Of a DNA stretch of 64,000 bases, positions 51,129 to 60,992 are shown in pieces. Source of the stretch: JAVVEH01 sp032251435 (GTDB lineage Bacteria; Verrucomicrobiota; Lentisphaeria; Oligosphaerales; MVZH01); assembly GCA_032251435.1 (NCBI GenBank), contig JAVVEH010000014.1, positions 29,351-93,350 on the forward strand, given 5' to 3'. Both the position numbers and the translations under genes were made by a program. Below the pieces are notes generated by a model. That model saw only the letters and a list, made by a program, of their open reading frames with translations. It did not search any database and was not told the DNA's origin. The first letter of the stretch is position 1. The number at the start of each line of letters is the position of its first letter.

Positions 51129-53168
51129 ATGCCTATTGATTTCGCCAGCGAATTGAATCCGGAGCAACTGGCGGTGGCACGGTCGGAACCGGGCGTTTCA
51201 CTTGTCGTGGCCGGGGCCGGCACGGGAAAGACCAGGGCCTTGACTTATCGGGTCGCCTGGCTCCTGGAACAGGGAGTCCCGGCCAATACGATTCTGCTGC
51301 TGACATTCACCAACCGGGCGGCGCGCGAAATGTTGCGGCGGGTGGAACAGTTGACGGGCTGTCAGTCGGCAAGTGTCCGTGGGGGAACATTCCATCGGCT
51401 CGGCAGCCAGACACTCAGGGACTATGGAACCCAGATCGGTGTCCCTGAAAATTTCTCTATCCTGGACCGGGATGACGCCCGTCGGCTCGTGGGGGCTTGT
51501 ATCAATGATTTAGGGGTCAAAAAGGGGGTTGGGAAATTTCCGGGCCGGGGGGCGGTGCTGGGGCTGTGCGGGTTGGTGAAAAACACCTTGCGGCCCATTG
51601 AGGAGGTCGTGAGAGATTATCCGGCTGTGTTTCAAGACCGTCTGGATGATATTGTCCGGGTCCTGGAGGAATACGAGGATCGTAAAAGCCGCCAAGGTGT
51701 CTTGGATTTTGATGATTTATTGATTCGTTTTCTCGATTTGCTGGAACATGCCGGGCCCGCGCGTGACGTATTGGTAAAGCGATATCGCCATGTGCTGGTG
51801 GATGAATTTCAAGACACCAACGCCGTGCAGAGCGCCATTGTGAGGATCTTGTCCTCGGGCCATGGCAATCTGTGTGTCGTGGGGGACGACGCCCAGTCCA
51901 TTTATAAATTCCGCGGAGCGGTTTTTGAAAATATTCTTGATTTCCACAAGGCGTATCCCCAGGCGAAAGGATATAAACTGGAGACGAATTACCGATCCGT
52001 GCCGGAAATACTGGCTCTGGCCAACGCCAGCATCGGGTATAATCGCCGACGCTTGCCCAAAGAGTTGCGCGGGGTCCGCCCCCCCGGCCTGAAACCGCGG
52101 GTTGTCACTTGTGAGGACCAAGCCGCACAGACCCGTTTCATCGGCCAGACGATTGAGGAGAAACTGGCGGCGGGTGTCCCTCCTGACGAAATATCGGTCT
52201 TATATAGAAGTCATTATCATTCCTTGCAAATCCAAATGGACTTGCACCGTCGGGGACTGTCTTTTCGCCTGCGTGGAGGCATTCGCTTCTTTGAACAAGC
52301 CCATGTCAAAGACATTCTCGCCTTTCCCCGGGTCATTTTAAACGGGCTGGATGAAACCGCCTGGCTGCGGATTCTGCCGCAACTTCCCAAAGTGGGCGAA
52401 AAAACGGCGGCGAAATTCTGGCGGCATATCGCGGGTGATGACAGCCCCCTGGCCGCCGCCCTGAATCCCTCCGCCGTCGCCATCCTGCCTGCCGCCGCCC
52501 GTGAGGACTTCGAGACAATGCGGGAGATGCTGATCAAGGCGGCGGCGGCGGATACCCCCGCGGAGTTGTTGGAAACCGTGTTGAATGGCTATTACCGGGA
52601 ATTTCTTAATAATGAGTATGACAACGCCCGCCAGCGCCTGGACGATGTCTACGGGGTGATTGATTTCGCCAGAGAGTACGGGAAACTGGATGAGTTTTTG
52701 TCGGAGTTGGCTCTTGTGGGAGAAAGTGACAGGCAGAATATGACGACCCGGGAACAGGACGGCTCCGCCGTGGTTTTATCCACCATCCATCAAGCCAAAG
52801 GATTGGAATGGGAAGTGGTTTTTATTCCCTGGTTGACCGCGGGGCGCTTCCCCGTCGGGAGCGCCGGCGGGGCGGAGGATGAGGAAGAAGAACGCCGTGT
52901 GTTCCATGTGGCGGTCACCCGGGCGAAAGATGAGCTGTTTTTGATCGCCCCTAAAACCGCTCCGAATAACGACGGCCGACCGGCCCCGGTCTCACCCAGC
53001 CGGTTTTTGTTTGAACTGCCCTCTGACTTGGTCGAAAAAACACCGCTATCCGCCGCTGCCCCGACCGGCGCGTTCCAGTCACTGCTCCGGCGCCAATCGT
53101 CCGTCCCGGAGCATTTGGCGCGCGTCCATGACGACGATCTGGAATACGACTACGATACGCCGTTTTAA
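51129..53168 (+). CDS. UvrD/PcrA/Rep-type superfamily 1A DNA helicase
   Basis: The 679-residue 3'-5' helicase has motif Q/I LNPEQLAVAR and VVAGAGTGKTRALT, Ia TFTNRAAREM, II VLVDEFQDTNAVQ, III VVGDDAQSIYKFRGA, IV YRSHYHSLQIQ, V STIHQAKGLEWEVVF and VI VAVTRAKDELFLIAP. It is slightly shorter than PcrA/UvrD (about 720-740), with a reduced C-terminus that lacks the usual RNAP-binding tail. It should work in repair or replication restart. ATG 51129 is used because the upstream in-frame part has no supported start. Confidence 0.93.
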   Translation: MPIDFASELNPEQLAVARSEPGVSLVVAGAGTGKTRALTYRVAWLLEQGVPANTILLLTFTNRAAREMLRRVEQLTGCQSASVRGGTFHRLGSQTLRDYGTQIGVPENFSILDRDDARRLVGACINDLGVKKGVGKFPGRGAVLGLCGLVKNTLRPIEEVVRDYPAVFQDRLDDIVRVLEEYEDRKSRQGVLDFDDLLIRFLDLLEHAGPARDVLVKRYRHVLVDEFQDTNAVQSAIVRILSSGHGNLCVVGDDAQSIYKFRGAVFENILDFHKAYPQAKGYKLETNYRSVPEILALANASIGYNRRRLPKELRGVRPPGLKPRVVTCEDQAAQTRFIGQTIEEKLAAGVPPDEISVLYRSHYHSLQIQMDLHRRGLSFRLRGGIRFFEQAHVKDILAFPRVILNGLDETAWLRILPQLPKVGEKTAAKFWRHIAGDDSPLAAALNPSAVAILPAAAREDFETMREMLIKAAAADTPAELLETVLNGYYREFLNNEYDNARQRLDDVYGVIDFAREYGKLDEFLSELALVGESDRQNMTTREQDGSAVVLSTIHQAKGLEWEVVFIPWLTAGRFPVGSAGGAEDEEEERRVFHVAVTRAKDELFLIAPKTAPNNDGRPAPVSPSRFLFELPSDLVEKTPLSAAAPTGAFQSLLRRQSSVPEHLARVHDDDLEYDYDTPF

Positions 53169-53301
53169 CGATGGGTCAGGCGTGGCGCTTACAGGCAAAG
53201 CGGGCTGACGAAGACACGGACGGATCGCGTAGTCAAGGGCGGTTTTGATCCGTGCCGCTCACGACCCGGTTGTCTCTTGCCAGGTTGACTTTCGCCGCGG
53301 A

Positions 53302-54075
53302 TCAGTCTTTTTTCAGAAAGCCTTTGAGTCCTTTCATGGTGTCGACAGCGCCCTTCACAGATTCCCCGCCACTGGTTTTTAAGATGTCAAGCGCGCCCTC
53401 TTTTTCGTAAGCCTGGAGCACGGAGCTAAGCACTTGCTTAAGAATTTCCTGGACGACTTCGGCGCTTGTGGCGCCCCCTTTTTCGACACCGATATCCGTC
53501 AAGAGGATATCCGGGATGGTGAGGGTGGCGGAGGCGTCTTTCAGCAAGGTTGTTGTGACGCGGGCGGATGTGTTCGTGAGGGCGATCTTGCGGATAATAA
53601 AGGTTTTCGCCGGTTTGTCACTCGTTGGTTTCTCCGGCGTTTTCTCTGGTTCTTCCGTCGTGTCGTCCCCGCCGCCGGCAAAAGCTTTCACATTGTCCAG
53701 AATGGTTTTAAGATTGCTGGTTTTCAACGCCCGCTCGTAAGTTATTTTCGGCCCGTCAACCGTGATCTCGTTGATAACGACCGTGTCAGACATCAAGCTG
53801 CTCAGTTCGATATCCAACTTGACAGTGCCTAATTCAAATGAGCTGTCTGACGTGAACCCATTGGGGTTGCCGACAATAAAATCATTGATTTCCCCATTGC
53901 CGGAAAAGGGCGACAAACTGACTTTTCCTAAGGTGACCGGGGCTTTGACGACTTTGGGCCCGATCGTTTCCACGCCCGCTTTGATCATACTGTTCAAGCC
54001 GGCGAACACCGCCACCACGGCGATAATGATGACAATGGGAATGACGACCAAGAGCCATTTAAGTAGTTTTTTCAT
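53302..54075 (-). CDS. AsmA-like inner-membrane anchored protein
   Basis: The 257-residue protein has an N-terminal membrane anchor (LLKWLLVVIPIVIIIAVVAV) and a beta-rich domain of the AsmA/bridge type: VTLGKVSLSPFSGNGEINDF, IVGNPNGF, VINEITVDGPKITYERA. A Thr/Glu/Pro linker follows at about residues 140-160. AsmA proteins act in lipid or envelope homeostasis. GGAGG upstream fits ATG 54075 rather than the longer in-frame start at 54105. Convergent with the helicase gene. Confidence 0.8.
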   Translation of the reverse strand: MKKLLKWLLVVIPIVIIIAVVAVFAGLNSMIKAGVETIGPKVVKAPVTLGKVSLSPFSGNGEINDFIVGNPNGFTSDSSFELGTVKLDIELSSLMSDTVVINEITVDGPKITYERALKTSNLKTILDNVKAFAGGGDDTTEEPEKTPEKPTSDKPAKTFIIRKIALTNTSARVTTTLLKDASATLTIPDILLTDIGVEKGGATSAEVVQEILKQVLSSVLQAYEKEGALDILKTSGGESVKGAVDTMKGLKGFLKKD

Positions 54076-54312
54076 GACATGACCTCCGTTAAGGGTTGAG
54101 AACATTCAATAGACCAAAAAAAGACCGACCGCACCGTCCCCTCAATATACATGCCGGAGCGACTAATTTAAACGAACCGGCGGTGAATTCTTGTTTATAT
54201 CGGTCACGGGGTTATCTTAACGGACTTTGACAGATGGCTGTTTTGTCGACGTTTTCGCGACGGACGGAAGGCCTTCTTTAATTAATTTTTCGCATAAACA
54301 GGACATTTCCGC

Positions 54313-55767
54313 ATGCAAAAAAAAGCTGATATCGCTGTCGTGGGTCTGGCCGTCATGGGTGAGAACCTTATTTTGAATATGGAAAGCAAAGGGTTCACTG
54401 TCGCTTGCTTCAACCGGACGGTTGAGAAAGTTGACGCCTTCACCAACGGGCGGGCCGCCGGCAAGAATATTATCGGCTGTCATTCCGTTGAGGAGATGTG
54501 CGCGGCGCTCGCCACGCCCCGTAAGGTGATGGTCATGGTCAAGGCGGGCAAGCCTGTGGACGCGTTTATTGACCAAGTCACCCCTCATCTGGAACCCGGT
54601 GATATCATCATTGATGGCGGTAACAGCCACTTCCCGGACACGATCCGCCGGGCGAAAAAATGTGAAGAGAACGGGTTGCTGTATATCGGCACCGGGGTTT
54701 CCGGCGGGGAAGAGGGCGCTTTGCTGGGACCCTCTATCATGCCGGGCGGCTCGCCGGCCGCCTGGCCCCATGTGAAACCGATTTTTCAAAAAATATGCGC
54801 CCAGACGGAAACGGGCGAGCCGTGCTGCGAATGGGTGGGTGAGGATGGCGCCGGGCACTTTGTGAAGATGGTCCATAATGGCATTGAGTACGGTGATATG
54901 CAGATGATTTGCGAAACGTACCAAATGATGAAAGACGGCCTGGGCATGTCCAATGAGGAGATGCACAAGGTCTTAACTGAATGGAACGAAGGCGAACTGG
55001 ATTCCTATTTGATTGAAATCACGCGGGATATTTTAGGCTACAAAGACGAGGATGGGAATGACACAGTCGATCTGATCCTCGACACCGCCGGCCAGAAAGG
55101 TACGGGAAAATGGACCGCTATCGCCGCGCTGGACTGCGGGCAACCCCTCACATTGATCGGGGAGGCCGTGTTCGCCCGGTGCTTGTCGGCGTTGAAAGAT
55201 GAACGTGCAGCCGCCAGCAAATTGATCAAGGCCGATGTGGACAGCCCGGCGCTGGACAAGGCGCAATTGATTGATGATCTCCGCCAGGCTTTGTTCGCTT
55301 CCAAGATCGTTTCTTACGCCCAGGGGTATCAACTGATGCGCGCGGCGGCCGCGGAGTACGGCTGGAACTTAAATTACGGCGGGATCGCGTTGATGTGGCG
55401 CGGCGGCTGTATTATCCGGTCCGTGTTTTTAGGCAAAATCAAAGACGCCTTTGATACCAATCCTGATTTGGTCAATTTACTGTTGGATCCATTTTTCAAA
55501 GATGTGGTCGAGAAGGCCCAGGCGGCCTGGCGGCGGGTTGTGGTCACCGCTGTGCGCTTGGGTATCCCCATGCCGGCGATCAGCTCGGCTCTCTCGTATT
55601 TTGACGGGTACCGCACCGAGCGGCTGCCCGCGAACTTGCTGCAGGCGCAGCGGGACTACTTTGGCGCTCACACCTACGAACGGGTGGACCGTCCCCGGGG
55701 TGAGTTTTTCCACACCAACTGGACGGGCCGGGGCGGTGACACCGCCGCGTCCACATATGTCGTCTGA
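54313..55767 (+). CDS. gnd: 6-phosphogluconate dehydrogenase, decarboxylating
   Basis: The 484-residue enzyme oxidises 6-phosphogluconate to ribulose 5-phosphate and CO2. It has the Rossmann start IAVVGLAVMGENLILNMESK with NRT for NADP, the substrate loop GVSGGEEGALLGPSIMPGG, and the catalytic KMVHNGIEYGDMQ. Size and C-terminal RGEFFHTNW are normal for the long dimeric form. A clear terminator follows. Confidence 0.97.
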   Translation: MQKKADIAVVGLAVMGENLILNMESKGFTVACFNRTVEKVDAFTNGRAAGKNIIGCHSVEEMCAALATPRKVMVMVKAGKPVDAFIDQVTPHLEPGDIIIDGGNSHFPDTIRRAKKCEENGLLYIGTGVSGGEEGALLGPSIMPGGSPAAWPHVKPIFQKICAQTETGEPCCEWVGEDGAGHFVKMVHNGIEYGDMQMICETYQMMKDGLGMSNEEMHKVLTEWNEGELDSYLIEITRDILGYKDEDGNDTVDLILDTAGQKGTGKWTAIAALDCGQPLTLIGEAVFARCLSALKDERAAASKLIKADVDSPALDKAQLIDDLRQALFASKIVSYAQGYQLMRAAAAEYGWNLNYGGIALMWRGGCIIRSVFLGKIKDAFDTNPDLVNLLLDPFFKDVVEKAQAAWRRVVVTAVRLGIPMPAISSALSYFDGYRTERLPANLLQAQRDYFGAHTYERVDRPRGEFFHTNWTGRGGDTAASTYVV

Positions 55768-55823
55768 AGAAAAACGCGCCGTGTCCGCGTCAGTTTTTCC
55801 GCTGAAAACGCGTTTCACATACC

Positions 55824-55849
55824 AAGCCCCGTTGATTCGGGGCTTTTTT
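55824..55849 (+). terminator. Rho-independent terminator after gnd
   Basis: AAGCCCCG-TTGATT-CGGGGCTT with a run of six T. It separates gnd from the second secretin cluster. Confidence 0.92.
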
Positions 55850-55928
55850 GTTGTATATATAAGTAGTCTTTGATACCATTCACATAACGCTGTTAATGTT
55901 CCGAACACACGTGAAAATCAGGTGGCAT

Positions 55929-57284
55929 ATGCGCTTTTATTGTCTGCTTTTGGTGGTTAGTTTTTCTCTCCTTCCGGGGCTGGCGTCCGGGCAACGCGGC
56001 AGGCGTCCCGCCGCCGCGGACTTGAGCGCCGCGGACATCGCGGACACCGCGACTACCGCGGACATCCGGTCGGATGAGGATGCTCCACCGCTGGCGGCGG
56101 AAAACGGGAACGGGGGATCCGCCGCTCTGGCGGACTATTTCAAAATCGCCGCCAGTTTCGCCGCCGAAGCCGATGAGGAAAAGGATATGATTTTTCATGC
56201 GTGTCAGCATGTCCAAGGTGAAACGCTGGTGCAGTTGCTGGAAAACTTCCTGACTCCCGCTGGCACGGTGGCCGTCAGTGAGGAAGCGGATTTAGTGGTG
56301 ATTTCGGATGTGAAAGAAAATCTGGAATTATTGAAGCGGATCGCGGCCGAAATGGACAAACCGGTCAAGCAGGTCCTGGTTGAGGCGCGTATTGTTGAAT
56401 TCGGCATTGACACCAATTTCCGCAAGGAAGTCAATCTTGAGTTCCAGAAGTTCGCCAATGTCGTTGAGATTCCTAATTTGCCCACGGATTATATGGACTA
56501 TGTCAGCAAGCTCAGCGACGCATTTGTCGACCCCGGCGGAAACATGCTCAACACCCGCGGCGTCTTATCGTATATGGGCTGGGAACCCGAACGCGAGACC
56601 CTGCTGTCCGCCTTTGTGCAGTATTTGGAGACCAAGGGGAAAGCGAAGATTCTCACCGCGCCCAACCTTATTTTGCGGCGGGGTGTGGAGGGCAATATCA
56701 TCACTGGGGAAGAAGTGCCGATTTTGACCCAGACAACCACGGGGAACTCGATCAGCACGTCCACGACATTCAAAAGTGTGGGCATCAAATTACGGGTCAA
56801 ACCGGTGATGATTCAAGGCGATCGAATTCGTCTGGATGTGAGCCCTGAAGTTTCGAACGTCAGCCGTACCGATGAGGCGACCGGCGCCCCGATTATCGCT
56901 GTCCGCAACGCCAAAACCGAACTTGAATTACGCGATGGCCAATTGGTGTCGATTGGTGGATTGCTGCGCAATGAGGAACTCGAACGTGAGCGGCGCGTGC
57001 CGGTTCTCTCAGCGATTCCGCTGCTGGGACATTTATTCCGCGGCACGAGCCAGCAGACAGTTCAAAGCCAGTTGGTTATTTTTATCCGGGTGACCATTTT
57101 GGCTGACAATATCGATCAACTTCCCGCCTTGCGGGCGCTGGAATTGCCAGAATCGACCACCCGGGAGTTACGGGAGGCTGAAATGAGTCTAAAGGGCGAT
57201 GACGCGGAAAGTCTGGGCAAGGATGTGAAGAAGTTTTTCAATGTGGAGGAAGAGGAGAAAAAGGACGTGCTGATTCATGAGTGA
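55929..57284 (+). CDS. short secretin linked to ABC exporter
   Basis: The 451-residue protein has a signal peptide (FYCLLLVVSFSLLPGLASG), a low-complexity Ala/Asp stretch, one N-domain (GETLVQLLENFLTPAGTVAV, VLVEARIVEFGIDTNFRKEV) and a secretin core: TKGKAKILTAPNLILRRGVE, GIKLRVKPVMIQGDRIRLDV, LRDGQLVSIGGLLRNEELER, then VPVLSAIPLLGHLFRG. It would form an outer-membrane ring. ATG 55929 after AGGTGG is preferred to ATG 55896, which has no ribosome site. Its end overlaps the MacA-like gene by 8 bp, so it belongs to the exporter, not to gspE-G. Confidence 0.88.
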   Translation: MRFYCLLLVVSFSLLPGLASGQRGRRPAAADLSAADIADTATTADIRSDEDAPPLAAENGNGGSAALADYFKIAASFAAEADEEKDMIFHACQHVQGETLVQLLENFLTPAGTVAVSEEADLVVISDVKENLELLKRIAAEMDKPVKQVLVEARIVEFGIDTNFRKEVNLEFQKFANVVEIPNLPTDYMDYVSKLSDAFVDPGGNMLNTRGVLSYMGWEPERETLLSAFVQYLETKGKAKILTAPNLILRRGVEGNIITGEEVPILTQTTTGNSISTSTTFKSVGIKLRVKPVMIQGDRIRLDVSPEVSNVSRTDEATGAPIIAVRNAKTELELRDGQLVSIGGLLRNEELERERRVPVLSAIPLLGHLFRGTSQQTVQSQLVIFIRVTILADNIDQLPALRALELPESTTRELREAEMSLKGDDAESLGKDVKKFFNVEEEEKKDVLIHE

Positions 57285-58785
57285 CCGTGTCCGGAAAATC
57301 ATCCGCCGGGGGGTGCCGGTGCTTCTTTTGCTGGGGGCCGCGGTCACGTTTTGGCTGTTTAAAACCGATGCCGGGCCGTCGAAAAAAACGGAAGAGGTGT
57401 CCCGGGACCGCTATGCGGTGGTGCGGCGGGGAGACTTCACCATCGCCGTTGAGATGGATGGCAATTTGGATGCCATTGAACGCCACTTGATAAAACCCGA
57501 GCCCCGGTCCGGCCGGCACGGCTTGGAAATCATCGAGGTGGTGGACGACAACACCGCGGTGAAAAAAGGCGATGTGGTGTTCAGGTTCTCGGATGAGAAG
57601 CATCAGCAGGCGGAAGAGGAACTACTCGTGCGCCTGGATGATGAGCGCACGAGTCTCATGTTGGCCCAGGAAGATTTGGGGATGACCCGGGCGGGTAACT
57701 TGAGCGCTATTAAAGGCGCTTCGGATCAGTTGCGATCCGCCAGAGAGGCGCTCGCCCGTTATGAGGAGGAAGACGCCGTGCGCAAAAAGCGTGACCTGAT
57801 TAGCGGATTGGAAAAAGCCCGTGAAAAAGTCCGGGAAACCAAAGCCGCGGTCGTCGATGCCCGGGACACCCTCAGTGACGCGTACATGCGCGACGCTGAC
57901 AAAGTCGCGGAGTTGGAGAAAAAGCTTGAAACCGCGGAAAAACAGGTGGAGACCGCCGAGGATGAGTTGCGCAAAGCTCATAGCAACTTGCGGGTGTTTA
58001 AACAGTACGATCATCCCCAGAAAATGCGGGCGCTGACGGAAGCCACGACCAAGGGCGAGATGACCCTGCAAAAAACCCTCGTGGAGGCCGCGGGCAGTGT
58101 CGTTCAGGCCGAACGGCGGATTCAAAACCATCAAACACGTATCCAGAGTCTGGAAGAGGAATTGGCCACACTGCATGTCATCCGCTCGCAATTGGCCTTG
58201 ACAGCCCCGGTGGACGGGATTATTTCCCTGGACAATCCGTACCGTCGGCGCTGGGATAACGCCGCGGATTTGAAGGTCGGCAGCCAAGTCAGAGAAGGGC
58301 AGACCATCGCGTCCATACCTGATTTGTCTAAATTTGTGGTGAATGTGGATGTTCCGGAGGAGTTGCGTTCGCGCTTGACGATTGGACAAAAAGCGGTGCT
58401 GCGGTCCAAGGCCATTCCGGATTTAGTGCTGGACGGGGAATTGACCAGTGTCGCCCCCATGGCCCGGAATGTGATCAGCTGGGATCAGAGTTCTCCCAAA
58501 GTGTATCCCTCTGAAATTTCCACGAATGGGACTGATGAGCGGCTCATGCCGGGGATGACGATGAAGGTGGAGATCGTGGTGGAAAACGTGACGGATGTTC
58601 TTTTTGTGCCGGTGGAAGCCATTTATAATCGGGAAGGCGAGAAGTTTTGCCGGGTGAAAGGCATGACCGGTTTAGATGAGCGGCGGATTGAGACCGGGCG
58701 CACCTCCACGGACTACGTGGAAGTCGTCGCCGGACTAAAGAAGGGGGAAAAAGTCGCTCTTCACCAACCCGGGACGACGGACTGA
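57277..58785 (+). CDS. periplasmic adaptor (HlyD/MacA-type) of ABC exporter
   Basis: The 502-residue protein has an N-terminal anchor (VPVLLLLGAAVTFWLF), a split lipoyl domain and a long helical hairpin (about 105-305, rich in Glu/Lys/Ala). A beta-barrel segment follows (LTAPVDGIISLDNPYR; VPEELRSRLTIGQKAVLRSK), then a C-terminal membrane-proximal domain (FVPVEAIYNREGEKFCRVKG). It should connect the MacB-like pump to an outer-membrane channel. The 8-bp overlap with the secretin gene points to that channel. Confidence 0.88.
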   Translation: MSDRVRKIIRRGVPVLLLLGAAVTFWLFKTDAGPSKKTEEVSRDRYAVVRRGDFTIAVEMDGNLDAIERHLIKPEPRSGRHGLEIIEVVDDNTAVKKGDVVFRFSDEKHQQAEEELLVRLDDERTSLMLAQEDLGMTRAGNLSAIKGASDQLRSAREALARYEEEDAVRKKRDLISGLEKAREKVRETKAAVVDARDTLSDAYMRDADKVAELEKKLETAEKQVETAEDELRKAHSNLRVFKQYDHPQKMRALTEATTKGEMTLQKTLVEAAGSVVQAERRIQNHQTRIQSLEEELATLHVIRSQLALTAPVDGIISLDNPYRRRWDNAADLKVGSQVREGQTIASIPDLSKFVVNVDVPEELRSRLTIGQKAVLRSKAIPDLVLDGELTSVAPMARNVISWDQSSPKVYPSEISTNGTDERLMPGMTMKVEIVVENVTDVLFVPVEAIYNREGEKFCRVKGMTGLDERRIETGRTSTDYVEVVAGLKKGEKVALHQPGTTD

Positions 58786-58838
58786 TGGTTCCCCGGATGA
58801 CGCGTCACCGGAAAATACCCGCTTGAAAGGCTGACACG

Positions 58839-59561
58839 ATGGACACACACCACGCTTCACCGCCGCCGCTCGTCCGCTTGTCAAACATTGACAAGACGTA
58901 CCTCTCCGGCGTGACGAAAGTCAATGCGGTGAAGGGGGTGAATCTGGATGTGGCCGAAGGAGAATTCCTGGCGATTATGGGCGCTTCCGGGTCGGGAAAA
59001 TCCACCATGTTGAATCTGTTGGGCATGCTGGACCGCCCATCCGCGGGAGATTATTTTCTTGGTGACACCAATGTGGCGACCTTGTCTGATAACGCCATGT
59101 CTGACATCCGGTGCCGCCGGATCGGCATTGTCTTCCAGTCCTTCAACCTATTCAACCAGTTCTCAGTCTTGGAAAATGTCTGCGTGCCGATGCGCTACGC
59201 CAAAAAATCCCCGAAACATATGCATGAACGGGCCGAAGAGCTGTTAATCATGCTGGGGCTGGGACATCGGCTCCGCCACCGCCCCGTCCAGCTTTCCGGC
59301 GGGGAGAGACAACGGGTGGCGATCGCCCGGTCGCTGGCCAATGATCCGCCGCTTATTCTCGCCGACGAACCCACCGGAAATCTGGATGAGAAAACCGGTG
59401 ACAGCGTTCTCGAAATCCTCTGTGATTTGGTGAAAAGAGGGCAGACAGTGATCATGGTCACACATAACCCCGCCTATGAGGAGATTGTGGACCGGGTGGT
59501 GGTCTTGCATGACGGCCAAATCCGCTCGGATCACGCCGGTGGCCAAAAAGGGAGGCGATAA
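58839..59561 (+). CDS. MacB/LolD-type ABC transporter ATPase
   Basis: The 240-residue ATPase has Walker A GASGSGKSTMLNLLG, Q-loop IGIVFQSFNLFNQFSVLENV, signature LSGGERQRVAIARSLA, Walker B LILADEPTGNLD and the switch His in IMVTHNPAYEE. It belongs to the type VII (MacB/LolD) ABC group that works with an FtsX-like permease by mechanotransmission. The permease starts 2 bp after it. Confidence 0.94.
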   Translation: MDTHHASPPPLVRLSNIDKTYLSGVTKVNAVKGVNLDVAEGEFLAIMGASGSGKSTMLNLLGMLDRPSAGDYFLGDTNVATLSDNAMSDIRCRRIGIVFQSFNLFNQFSVLENVCVPMRYAKKSPKHMHERAEELLIMLGLGHRLRHRPVQLSGGERQRVAIARSLANDPPLILADEPTGNLDEKTGDSVLEILCDLVKRGQTVIMVTHNPAYEEIVDRVVVLHDGQIRSDHAGGQKGRR

Positions 59562-59563
59562 GC

Positions 59564-60838
59564 GTGTTCTTTTTTCTCCGTATGTTGCAGGTGACCTTTC
59601 TCAACCTGTCCTGCCATGCTTTCCGGGCGTTTCTCGCCGCTTTGGGAGTTGTTCTTGGTGTCGGGGCGGTGGTGGCGATGATGGCCATCAGTGAGGGGGC
59701 CCGCCGGGAATCCATTGACCGTATCCGCGCCATGGGTATCGACAACATCGTGGTGCGGTCTGTCAAGCCCCGCGCGGGTGAAGGAGGCGGCGAGGACATG
59801 CAAGGCGGCACGGTGGATTACGGTCTGAAAAAAAGCGACTTGGCCCATTTGGAAAAAACCTTCCATAACGTCAAAAAACTGGTGCCGGTCCGCGATTTCC
59901 AACAAAAAATTTATGATGCGCACGGCCGCCTGACGGACGTGCGGATGGTGGGAACAACACCTGATTTTCTGGGTGTCACCTTTAGCCGCCAAGTGGATAA
60001 GCGGGGTCGGTGGTTGACGGATGTTGACGCGGAGAACAAGACGGCTGTCTGTGTCGTGGGGGTGGAAGCCGCCCGGAAATTGTTCGGCATTGAGGATCCG
60101 CTCGATCAATCGGTCGCCGCCGGGGGGTTCACGTTCCGCGTCGTGGGCTTGCTTGACAATCCCCGGGGCGGACGGCTGGCGGGGGTGTATGACCTCCGAA
60201 ATATTGTGTACGTGCCGTTGAGCGCCGCCGACAGCCTGTACGGGAAATCGATCACGCAGCGCACCTCTCGGACGAGCATGGAGCGTTTCAGTATCGAATA
60301 TGATTATGTGTATGTGAAAGTGATCGATGTGGATCAACTGGCTAATACGGTCGCCCGCCTGCGCGGATTCCTGAACACCACCCATGAAGTCACCGATTAT
60401 GAAATTCAGGTGCCCTACGAATTGCTGCTGGCGGAAGAAGCGACGCAGCGGGTGTTCAAAATCGTGATGGGGTCCATCGCGGCGATTTCATTATTGGTGG
60501 GGGGGATCGGCATTATGAATATCATGCTGGCGAATATCTTTGAGCGGACCCGGGAGATTGGCACCCGCCGGGCTTTAGGCGCTAAAAAACATGACATTCT
60601 CTTGCAGTTTTTACTGGAGTCAACCGTGTTGACAGGCTTGGGCGGCGCCGCCGGGCTGGCCCTCGGGTTGCTGATCGCTCACGCGGTGCAGTATTTCGCC
60701 GAGATGCGGACGGATGTGACCATGCTGTCTGTCGGTGTCTCGTTGGGCGTATCGATCTGCACGGGCATGCTGTTTGGCACCTATCCGGCCTGGAAAGCCG
60801 CCAATTTAGATCCGATTGAAGCGCTCCGGCATGAGTGA
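59564..60838 (+). CDS. MacB-type ABC permease (FtsX-like)
   Basis: The 424-residue permease has one N-terminal helix (RAFLAALGVVLGVGAVVAMM), a periplasmic MacB core (about 45-270) and three C-terminal helices (MGSIAAISLLVGGIGIMNIM; LGGAAGLALGLLIAHAVQ; SVGVSLGVSICTGMLFGTYP). ERTREIGTRRALGAKKHDIL is the family's coupling helix. In MacB the ATPase is fused; here it is separate. The GTG start has GGGAGG 8 bases upstream. Confidence 0.92.
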   Translation: MFFFLRMLQVTFLNLSCHAFRAFLAALGVVLGVGAVVAMMAISEGARRESIDRIRAMGIDNIVVRSVKPRAGEGGGEDMQGGTVDYGLKKSDLAHLEKTFHNVKKLVPVRDFQQKIYDAHGRLTDVRMVGTTPDFLGVTFSRQVDKRGRWLTDVDAENKTAVCVVGVEAARKLFGIEDPLDQSVAAGGFTFRVVGLLDNPRGGRLAGVYDLRNIVYVPLSAADSLYGKSITQRTSRTSMERFSIEYDYVYVKVIDVDQLANTVARLRGFLNTTHEVTDYEIQVPYELLLAEEATQRVFKIVMGSIAAISLLVGGIGIMNIMLANIFERTREIGTRRALGAKKHDILLQFLLESTVLTGLGGAAGLALGLLIAHAVQYFAEMRTDVTMLSVGVSLGVSICTGMLFGTYPAWKAANLDPIEALRHE

Positions 60839-60859
60839 TTAGCAGCCTGCTGATCTTTG

Positions 60860-60992
60860 CTCTGGATTCCGCGGTCCCCCGCGGCTCTTCTCTGGATTCC
60901 GCGGTCTGCCTCGTCGTAGCCCACCCATCCTTCGCTCTTGTGACTACGGAGGGTCGGCACCCGGGCGAAGACGGGTCCCCCGCGGCTCTTCT
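60860..60992 (+). repeat. interleaved direct repeats downstream of the exporter
   Basis: CTCTGGATTCCGCGGTC occurs at 60860-60876 and 60890-60906. GGTCCCCCGCGGCTCTTCT occurs exactly at 60873-60891 and 60974-60992. They cover the region between the convergent permease and GSCFA genes, and reach into the end of the GSCFA reading frame. Confidence 0.85.
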
